Shown: in pieces, positions 1 to 4,543 of the stretch
Layout: each line of letters opens with the position of its first letter
Position numbering within the stretch: position 1 is the stretch's first letter
NCBI GenBank assembly: GCA_036559665.1
Contig: DATBSS010000214.1
Location: 1-5,261, forward strand
DNA from: DASRBA01 sp036559665
GTDB lineage: Bacteria > Myxococcota > Myxococcia > Myxococcales > Myxococcaceae
DNA: 5,261 nt
Direction: 5' to 3'
Position numbers and translations under genes: made by a program
Notes under the pieces: model-generated
Databases searched by the model: none
What the model was told of the DNA's origin: nothing
Seen by the model: the letters and a program-made list of their open reading frames with translations, nothing else

Positions 1-324
1 CGCGCCCTGACGGGAGACGTACGCCTCGATCATCCGCTGGTGGCGCTCGGTGAGGAGGGTGAACTTGATGCCCGAGCCGTCGCTGGCGTCGGAGCCCACC
101 CACTCCCGGACCACCTCGCCCTCGGCGTAGATGACCTCCTCCGACCCGGGGAGCTGGAACTGCAGGCCCACCCGCTTGGCGCCCGACGAGGGCTCGATGA
201 GGTGGGCGAGCTGCAGCCCGTCCCGGCTGATGTCCTTGCCGCGGACCATGTACGGCACGCCGCTCACGTACTTGTTCAGGTACACATCCAGTGGGGCGCG
301 GGCGCGCCGGCGCTTCTCCTTCAT
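1..324 (-). CDS. PilZ-domain protein, C-terminus cut off by window edge
   Basis: Predicted cytoplasmic cyclic-di-GMP receptor. The 108 codons visible read from an ATG at 324-322 leftwards to base 1 with no stop, so the C-terminus is missing. Seen directly: an arginine-rich N-terminus with R5xxxR9 (RRRAR at 5-9), and D31-I-S-R-D-G36, which match the RxxxR and (D/N)xSxxG signature that binds c-di-GMP in PilZ domains. Later strands fit the barrel: EGEVVREWV (about 68-76) and a GIKFTLL segment (about 84-90) followed by a helix ending in EAYV. The domain is nearly complete, so the protein may be a single-domain PilZ protein, or something may follow beyond the edge. The start is supported by GGGAGGGG at 338-331, six bases before the ATG. 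It is divergent from the FKBP gene, and the two share the region 325-472. PilZ proteins regulate motility, polysaccharide or development in related bacteria; the partner here is unknown. Confidence 0.85.
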   Translation of the reverse strand, partial: MKEKRRRARAPLDVYLNKYVSGVPYMVRGKDISRDGLQLAHLIEPSSGAKRVGLQFQLPGSEEVIYAEGEVVREWVGSDASDGSGIKFTLLTERHQRMIEAYVSRQGA

Positions 325-356
325 GGTGTTCCCCTCCCTCAATCGTCCGCAGCCGG

Positions 357-388
357 CAGCCTGGAGCGCATCGCGCTGTGGCAGGCTG
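357..388. repeat. Nested inverted repeat (dyad) in the divergent region
   Basis: CAGCCTG at 357-363 is an exact reverse complement of CAGGCTG at 382-388. Inside it AGCGC (365-369) pairs with GCGCT (373-377) around the three-base loop ATC. As DNA this could be an operator; as RNA on either strand it could fold as a 7-bp outer and 5-bp inner stem with a small asymmetric internal loop. It is not followed by a T-run, so it does not look like an intrinsic terminator. Function is inferred only from position. Confidence 0.5.
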
Positions 389-402
389 TGGCGAGCTGTG
401 GC
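375..402. repeat. Three GCTGTGGC direct repeats at 10-bp spacing
   Basis: The octamer GCTGTGGC occurs at 375-382, 385-392 and 395-402, with two variable bases (AG, then GA) between copies. The period is exactly 10 bp, about one DNA helical turn, so all copies would face the same side. This is the arrangement expected of an array of regulator sites, but no known regulator consensus was recognised. The first two copies overlap the dyad at 357-388. Confidence 0.55.
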
Positions 403-460
403 AAAGCGTAAAGGGGGCGATCCGGAACGCAAGAAAACGGCCGCCCCAAGCCGCTCTTCA

Positions 461-467
461 GAGGGAG
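461..467 (+). promoter_or_regulatory. Ribosome binding site of the FKBP gene
   Basis: GAGGGAG lies five bases before the ATG at 473. It decides the start: the frame stays open upstream to an ATG at 131, but that would overlap the divergent PilZ gene and would bury the signal peptide inside the protein. Confidence 0.75.
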
Positions 468-472
468 AAACC

Positions 473-1132
473 ATGCGCCTCGCCGCCACCGCCGCCGCAG
501 CCGCCGCCACCCTGCTCCTCGCCGCCCCCGCTCCTTCCTGGGCCCAGGCGCCCCAGAACGATGACGAGAAGGCCATCTACGCGCTGGGGGTCCTGGTCGG
601 CCGGAGCGTGGGCCAGTTCAACCTGAGCAAGCACGAGCAGGACGTGCTCAAGAAGGGCATCACCGACCAGCTCAACGGCCAGAAGCCGCTGGTGGACGTG
701 GAGGCCATCCAGCCGAAGATCCGCGACCTGGAGAAGTCGCGCGTCGGCCAGGCCTCCACCGCGTACCTGGACAAGGCGGCCAAGGAGAAGGGCGCGGAAA
801 AGACCACCAGCGGACTGATCCTCAAGCACCTCAAGGAGGGCACTGGCGAATCGCCCAAGGCGACGGACACGGTGAAGGTCCACTACCGGGGCACGCTCAC
901 CAGCGGAGTGGAGTTCGACAGCTCCTACGCCCGCAACGAGCCGGCGGAGTTCCCGCTCAACCGGGTCATCCCCTGCTGGACGGAAGGCGTTCAGAAGATG
1001 AAGGTAGGGGGCAAGGCCCGGCTGGTGTGCCCGGCGTCCATCGGGTACGGAGAGCATGGGTCCCCGCCGAAAATCCCGGGCGGAGCGACGCTGGTGTTCG
1101 AGGTGGAGCTTCTGGAGATCGTCCGGCACTAG
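473..1132 (+). CDS. Exported FKBP-type peptidyl-prolyl cis-trans isomerase (Mip/FkpA-like)
   Basis: Catalyses cis-trans isomerisation of X-Pro bonds and probably acts as a folding helper in the periplasm or at the outer membrane. The protein has 219 residues. Residues 1-24 form a signal peptide with an alanine-rich hydrophobic core and a likely cut after SWA (24); there is no lipobox cysteine. Residues about 30-115 are helical and charged, fitting the FKBP_N dimerisation domain; about 122-218 are the FKBP_C catalytic domain. Active-site positions known from FKBP12 are present: Y138, F148-D149, F160, V165-I166, W169, Y192, F209, with the bacterial IPGGATLVFEVELL ending. The FKBP12 His87 position is not conserved, as is usual in bacterial members. 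Two cysteines (C168, in VIPCW, and C186, in LVCP) are the only ones after the signal and could pair outside the cytoplasm. The signal is encoded by a GCC-rich low-complexity run. It is the first gene of the rightward set, 17 nt before the hydrolase. The family assignment is firm; Mip versus FkpA subtype is not resolved. Confidence 0.93.
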   Translation: MRLAATAAAAAATLLLAAPAPSWAQAPQNDDEKAIYALGVLVGRSVGQFNLSKHEQDVLKKGITDQLNGQKPLVDVEAIQPKIRDLEKSRVGQASTAYLDKAAKEKGAEKTTSGLILKHLKEGTGESPKATDTVKVHYRGTLTSGVEFDSSYARNEPAEFPLNRVIPCWTEGVQKMKVGGKARLVCPASIGYGEHGSPPKIPGGATLVFEVELLEIVRH

Positions 1133-1149
1133 AAGAGCGCGGTGAGACC

Positions 1150-2574
1150 ATGGCGGAAGCGCTGACCGTCGTCGCCCATCCCCCCCACTCCCATCCCCAT
1201 CCACCGCCGGTGGACGCGAGCGAGTTCGACAAGCTCCGCCAGTACCTGCTGGAGCAGTCGCACCGCTGCACGCGGGCGCCGCAGGACCGCTTCGAGCACT
1301 CCTGGCTGGCGCCGATGCCGCTGTCGCCCCACACGGAGGCGGTGCTGCGCGCGCGGGCGGCCCAGGGCGCGGCGCCGGGGTCGCTTGCCCAGGCCGCGGA
1401 TGGGTTCAAGACGGGCGACTACTCGATGGGGCTGTTCCACCACGACGCCAGCGAAGCCGCCATCGAGCTGTGCCGCCACCCCGAGCTGCGGGACGCCGCC
1501 GCCGGAAGCCTGCTGTGCCTTCTGGACTGCGCGGAGCCGTCCGGGCTGGTGCACCGCACCGAGCTGCCGCACAAGTCGCGCGAAGCGGAGCCGTCCAAGC
1601 CGGTGCTGGCGCAGTTCGCGGCGCGGGTGTCGCGGGCGCTGGGCGACAGCGCCCCGGCCTGGCTGGAGAAGCACCGGGTGTTCGACCGGGTGGTCCGCTT
1701 CGTGGAGTGGACGGAGCACCACGGCACCGGCCTGCACGGCCTCTTCCTCACCCACTCCTCGCTCCAGAGCGGCTTCGACTCCGACGTGCTCACCGCGTCG
1801 CTGCCGGACCGGACGGTGGAGGGCCCGGACACCAACGCCTTCATGGTGCGCGAATACCGCGCCCTGGGGGAGCTGGCGCGCGCGCTGGGCCGCCGCGGTG
1901 ACGCCGAGCGGTGGGACGCCCGCGCCTCGCGGCTGTGCACGCTGATGGAGCGGCTGCTGTTCGTCGAGGACGAGCGCGGCGGCAGCTACGGCGCGCTCCA
2001 GTGGCGGCACGGCGCCGGCAGCCTGGACGGCGAGTGGGTGGGCGCGCCCGGCGAGGACGGCCGCATCCGCCCCTTCCAGAGCTGGATCACGCTCCTGCCG
2101 CTCTACGCGGGGGTGCCCTCACCGGAACGCGCGCGCAAGGTGGTGGCGCGGCTTCTGGACGAGCGCGGCTACTGGGGCCCTCGGGGCGTGCGCACCGTCC
2201 CGCGCGACGACCCGTTCTTCCACCAGGCGCCGCGGGTGCTGCTCTACGACCACAAGCGGCAGAGCCGGGGGCCGGTCTCCAACTGGTCCGGGCCGGTCTG
2301 GGTGCTCTCCAGCTACTACCTGTGCAAGGGGCTGATGCGGTACGGCTTCCTGGCCCAGGCGCGCGAGCTGGCGCTGAAGACGGCGCGGATGCTGGCCAGG
2401 GACCTCGAGGCGACCGGGCGCCTGCACGAGTGCTACGACGACGAGGGGCGCGGGCTGTGGCCGGCCGCTCCGCAGGCGACGTTCATCTCCTGGAACGTCC
2501 TCTCGCTCACCATGCTCCGGCAGCTCGTGCCGGAGGTGGCGCAGAAGTGGGCCGCCGGCCCGGAGAAGCATTAA
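1150..2574 (+). CDS. Glycoside hydrolase, GH63/MGH1-like (alpha/alpha)6 barrel
   Basis: Predicted retaining-fold-family sugar hydrolase, 474 residues, no signal peptide, so probably cytoplasmic. After a His/Pro-rich N-terminus (about 10-20) the barrel shows motifs typical of GH63 and mannosylglycerate/glucosylglycerate hydrolase-like proteins: SGFD at 207-210 where the general acid Asp sits (D210); DTNAFMVREYRALGELA (227-243), like the DLNAFL-type helix; NWSGPVWVLSSYY (378-390), like the YWRGPVWxxxNY motif; and HECYDDEGRG (426-435), with E427 in the general-base position, then the FISWN (445-449) substrate-site segment. GH63 enzymes invert anomeric configuration, so an inverting alpha-glycosidase is expected; candidate substrates are alpha-glucosides, glucosylglycerate or mannosylglycerate, but sequence alone does not choose. 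Start chosen at ATG 1150: GGTGA at 1141-1145 precedes it, and the longer frame (from 1027) would overlap the FKBP gene by over 100 bases. The 17-nt gap upstream and 10-nt gap downstream suggest co-transcription. GH37 trehalase and GH15 are less likely alternatives. Confidence 0.78.
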   Translation: MAEALTVVAHPPHSHPHPPPVDASEFDKLRQYLLEQSHRCTRAPQDRFEHSWLAPMPLSPHTEAVLRARAAQGAAPGSLAQAADGFKTGDYSMGLFHHDASEAAIELCRHPELRDAAAGSLLCLLDCAEPSGLVHRTELPHKSREAEPSKPVLAQFAARVSRALGDSAPAWLEKHRVFDRVVRFVEWTEHHGTGLHGLFLTHSSLQSGFDSDVLTASLPDRTVEGPDTNAFMVREYRALGELARALGRRGDAERWDARASRLCTLMERLLFVEDERGGSYGALQWRHGAGSLDGEWVGAPGEDGRIRPFQSWITLLPLYAGVPSPERARKVVARLLDERGYWGPRGVRTVPRDDPFFHQAPRVLLYDHKRQSRGPVSNWSGPVWVLSSYYLCKGLMRYGFLAQARELALKTARMLARDLEATGRLHECYDDEGRGLWPAAPQATFISWNVLSLTMLRQLVPEVAQKWAAGPEKH

Positions 2575-2584
2575 CTCTTCTGGC

Positions 2585-3487
2585 ATGCACAGCTCGGTGG
2601 TGGCCCTGCGGGAGGCTCCGGCGCCGCGGCGGAAGGTGCAGGAGCTGGAGGCGATGGTGGCGGACGTCGTGGTCGAGACCCACGACACGGTGACGCTGGT
2701 GCTCTTCACGGGGAGGGAGCGGCCGGAGTACCGGGCGGGGCAGTTCTGCACGATCGATCCGCACCAGTTCGGCGAGCTCGATCGGTGGGTGGACTACCTG
2801 GAGGCGCAGAAGGGGAAGAAGGAGCCGCCGCGCGCCTACTCGCTGACCTCCGCGCCGCACGAGCGGCACGTCGCCATCACGATCAAGGAGGAGCCGTTCA
2901 TCCGGGGCACGACGAAGTACCCGCCGCTGCTGTCGCCGCTGCTGGTGCGGCAGCTCCCGCGCGGCGCGCCGATGCGCATCGTCGGCTTCACCGGACCGTA
3001 CACGCTGCCGGACGACGTGGAGTCGAAGACGGACCACCTGGTCCACCTGGTGGCGGGGTCCGGTGCGGTGCCCAACTTCGCCATCCTCAAGGACTGCCTG
3101 CACCGCGGGCTCCAGATGCGGCACACGTTCGTCTGTTCGAACAAGACGTGGGAGGACATCCCGTTCCGGGCGCCGCTGGAGCGATTGCTGCGGCAGTACC
3201 CGGACAAGCTCCGCGTGGTGCACGCGCTCACTCGTGAGGATGGGACGGCGCACCTGGGCCCGGATGTGCGGAAGGGGCGCATCAACCTGGAGTTGCTGCG
3301 GGAGCTGATCCCGGATCCGTCGGGGTGCCTGGTCTACGCGTGCGGCCCGGCCATCGGCCCGCACGAGCGGGCGCGGGCGAAGGAGCTGGGGCAGGAGCCG
3401 GCGCCGCGGTTCCTGGAGTCCGCGCTCGGGTACTTGAAGGAGCTCGGCGTGCCGGACGCGCGGGTGAAGCGCGAGAGCTACGGCTGA
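2585..3487 (+). CDS. FAD/NAD(P)H oxidoreductase, ferredoxin reductase superfamily, without 2Fe-2S domain
   Basis: Predicted cytoplasmic flavoprotein of 300 residues that moves electrons between NAD(P)H and an unknown acceptor. The FAD-binding barrel spans about 24-145, with AGQF at 51-54 and R83-A-Y-S86, the RxYS motif contacting flavin. The nucleotide-binding half spans about 150-300, with GSGAVPN (158-164) as the pyridine-nucleotide pyrophosphate loop and YACGP (251-255) as the CGP motif near the nicotinamide. The protein ends in ESYG, as in related reductases. There is no CxxxxCxxC plant-type 2Fe-2S segment, so it needs a separate ferredoxin or other partner; none is encoded in the window. 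A charged insertion (about 60-81) precedes RAYS. The start is uncertain: ATG 2585 has no Shine-Dalgarno at proper spacing, whereas ATG 2654 (M24) has GGAG nine bases upstream and still keeps the first strand. The gene is 10 nt after the hydrolase, so translation may be coupled. The 3' end overlaps the convergent gene by 10 bp. Confidence 0.85.
   Translation: MHSSVVALREAPAPRRKVQELEAMVADVVVETHDTVTLVLFTGRERPEYRAGQFCTIDPHQFGELDRWVDYLEAQKGKKEPPRAYSLTSAPHERHVAITIKEEPFIRGTTKYPPLLSPLLVRQLPRGAPMRIVGFTGPYTLPDDVESKTDHLVHLVAGSGAVPNFAILKDCLHRGLQMRHTFVCSNKTWEDIPFRAPLERLLRQYPDKLRVVHALTREDGTAHLGPDVRKGRINLELLRELIPDPSGCLVYACGPAIGPHERARAKELGQEPAPRFLESALGYLKELGVPDARVKRESYG
3478..3487. other. Tail-to-tail overlap of convergent genes
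   Basis: The rightward reductase ends with TGA at 3485-3487 and the leftward hypothetical gene ends with TAG read from 3480-3478, so the two coding sequences share 10 bp (CTACGGCTGA). There is no room for a separate terminator for either unit between them; each transcript must end inside the opposite gene or be stopped by another mechanism. Confidence 0.9.
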
Positions 3488-4488
3488 GCGCCCGCGGTGG
3501 CGACCGAGGCCGCCGGCCGCGCCTCCAGCTTGAGCGCCTTCCGCTGCGCCCGCGCGTACTCCATGAGCGCGTGGGTGGCGCGCTCGCGGCCCGGGTCGGC
3601 GCGCGACCGATCCAGCACCGCGGACAGCTCCCCCCACCGCGCGCGCTCCTTCGCGTCCAGCTTCTCCTTCGCCTGGAGCCGGTCCACCGCCTTCCCCCGG
3701 CGCCCATGGCGCGCCAGCAACTGGACCGCCTCCTCCACCGCCGCCGACTCCGCCTCCAGCCCCGCGCGCCGGAGCGCCTGGACGACCTCGTTCGCCCGGT
3801 CGCCCTCGTGCCGCGTCGCGAACCCATCCAGCCCCAGCTCCAGCGCCGACGACACCAGCAGCAGATCCACCTCCGGAGGCGTGAGCCGCTCCGGCCCTCC
3901 CGAGGCCTTCTTCCGCAGCCGCTCCATCAGCTGCTCGAACGCGGCGCCCTCCCCCTCCAGCGGCTCCGCCATGGCCAGGACCCGGTCCACGCTCAGGGCG
4001 GCGATCCTCCGCGCCAGCTCCTTCTTCTCCTTCTGCGCCGCGCGGGCATCGGCCTGCCGCTGCTTCTCCTCCGCCGAGGGCAGCGCGCGCGGGGCGCAGG
4101 CGCGGGCCACCACCTCCGACAACCCGGCGGCCTCGTAGGGCGCTGCCAGGACCTCGAACGGGACCTGCTCCGGCAGCTCCGGCAACGCCTCCCCGGGCTG
4201 CTGGGTGAGGATGAGCCTCGCCCCGGGCCCGGCGGCCGTGCGGAGCGTTGCCAGCTTCTGCGCGTCCACCAGCGAGGCGCTCACCACCAGGAGCTTCGGC
4301 CGGCCGGCGCGCGCGGCGACGATCGCCTGGGCGGCGGCGGGCGCGGAGTCCACCTTCCACCCCCGGGCGGCCGCCACCTCCTCCAGCGCGGGCGGGGCGA
4401 GCCCGGCATTCACCACCAGCACACGGCTCCCGCGCGGGAGCGGATCGGCAGGCGCGGCGAGCAGCGCCGCCAGCAGCAGCACCTTCAT
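3478..4488 (-). CDS. Hypothetical protein: export signal, degenerate receiver-like domain, helical C-terminus
   Basis: 336 residues, function not recognised. Residues 1-14 (M-K, then a Leu/Ala core ending in APA) look like a short signal peptide. Residues about 21-131 have the alternating strand/helix pattern of a response-regulator receiver: RVLVV (22-26), KVDSAPAAAQAI, LLVVS (66-70), RLILT (91-95), then AAPYEAAGLSEVV (115-127). The acidic pocket is gone (N27-A28 for DD, S70 for the phospho-Asp) and the lysine before the conserved proline is alanine (A116-P117); only T95 remains. From about 137 the protein is highly charged and helical (K/E/R/Q-rich, probable coiled coil at 138-162), with no recognised domain to the end. 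The start at ATG 4488 is favoured by GGAGGGGAG six bases upstream; an upstream ATG at 4521 lacks this. A GTG at codon 23, with GGGAG four bases before it, would remove the signal, so export is not certain. It lies 49 nt downstream of the peptidase gene on the same strand, probably the same transcript. Confidence 0.7.
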   Translation of the reverse strand: MKVLLLAALLAAPADPLPRGSRVLVVNAGLAPPALEEVAAARGWKVDSAPAAAQAIVAARAGRPKLLVVSASLVDAQKLATLRTAAGPGARLILTQQPGEALPELPEQVPFEVLAAPYEAAGLSEVVARACAPRALPSAEEKQRQADARAAQKEKKELARRIAALSVDRVLAMAEPLEGEGAAFEQLMERLRKKASGGPERLTPPEVDLLLVSSALELGLDGFATRHEGDRANEVVQALRRAGLEAESAAVEEAVQLLARHGRRGKAVDRLQAKEKLDAKERARWGELSAVLDRSRADPGRERATHALMEYARAQRKALKLEARPAASVATAGAQP

Positions 4489-4494
4489 GCCGGG

Positions 4495-4503
4495 CTCCCC
4501 TCC
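4495..4503 (-). promoter_or_regulatory. Strong ribosome binding site of the receiver-like gene
   Basis: GGAGGGGAG on the minus strand, six bases before the ATG at 4488. It fixes the start in preference to the in-frame ATG at 4521 and begins three bases after the 3' arm of the hairpin at 4507-4543. Confidence 0.75.
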
Positions 4504-4506
4504 TCT

Positions 4507-4543
4507 CCCTGAAGACCTCACCCGGTACTTCGGGCCTTCAGGG
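4507..4543 (-). repeat. Intercistronic inverted repeat (probable RNA hairpin)
   Basis: On the minus strand CCCTGAAG (4543-4536) is an exact complement of CTTCAGGG (4514-4507). Inside, CCCG (4534-4531) pairs with CGGG (4524-4521) around the six-base loop AAGTAC, leaving an asymmetric internal loop. The peptidase stop codon TGA (4540-4538) is inside the 5' arm, and the downstream ribosome site starts three bases after the 3' arm. No U-run follows on either strand, so it is not a standard terminator. It may affect coupling, processing or stability of the two-gene message; that role is inferred. Confidence 0.6.

Larger units (their letters stand above)
325..472. promoter_or_regulatory. Divergent intergenic region between pilZ-like and FKBP genes
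   Basis: This 148-bp gap must hold the promoters for both the leftward PilZ gene and the rightward FKBP-led gene set. It contains a nested dyad (357-388) and three phased direct repeats (375-402), described separately. The stretch from 403 to 460 is the least GC-rich part (AAAGCGTAAAG, AAGAAAACGG) and is a reasonable place for the rightward promoter or leader, but I cannot identify -35/-10 boxes with confidence on either strand. Confidence 0.5.

Noticed and set aside
375..402. Sigma-54 promoter in the TGGC repeats
   Set aside because: The GG and GC elements do not have the required 10-base spacing and the TTGC half is missing.
131..472. N-terminal extension of the FKBP gene from ATG 131
   Set aside because: It would overlap the divergent PilZ gene and place the signal peptide over 100 residues into the protein; ATG 473 has its own ribosome site.
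1027..1149. N-terminal extension of the hydrolase from ATG 1027
   Set aside because: It would overlap the end of the FKBP gene in another frame, and the extra residues read as a shadow of it.
458..1204. Minus-strand open frame opposite the FKBP gene
   Set aside because: Low-complexity translation with no motif; the plus strand carries signal peptide, ribosome site and FKBP active-site residues.
1129..2010. Minus-strand open frame opposite the glycoside hydrolase
   Set aside because: Low-complexity Arg/Ala/Val/Gln translation with no motif, fully covered by a gene with conserved catalytic residues on the other strand.
1150..2574. GH37 trehalase
   Set aside because: The trehalase signature (QWD-type segment) is not present; motifs fit GH63/MGH1-like proteins better.
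2507..4360. Open minus-strand frame of over 600 codons
   Set aside because: It lies antisense to the reductase and out of frame with the receiver-like gene, is dominated by Arg, Gly, Ala and Pro, and shows no domain. This is expected from the third-position G/C bias of the real genes.
3325..4512. Plus-strand open frame opposite the receiver-like gene
   Set aside because: Arg/Leu/Pro-rich shadow without motifs; the minus strand has a ribosome site, signal-like N-terminus and regular secondary-structure pattern.
4507..4543. Intrinsic terminator after the peptidase gene
   Set aside because: Stem is good but no U-run follows on either strand, and a strong ribosome site follows immediately.
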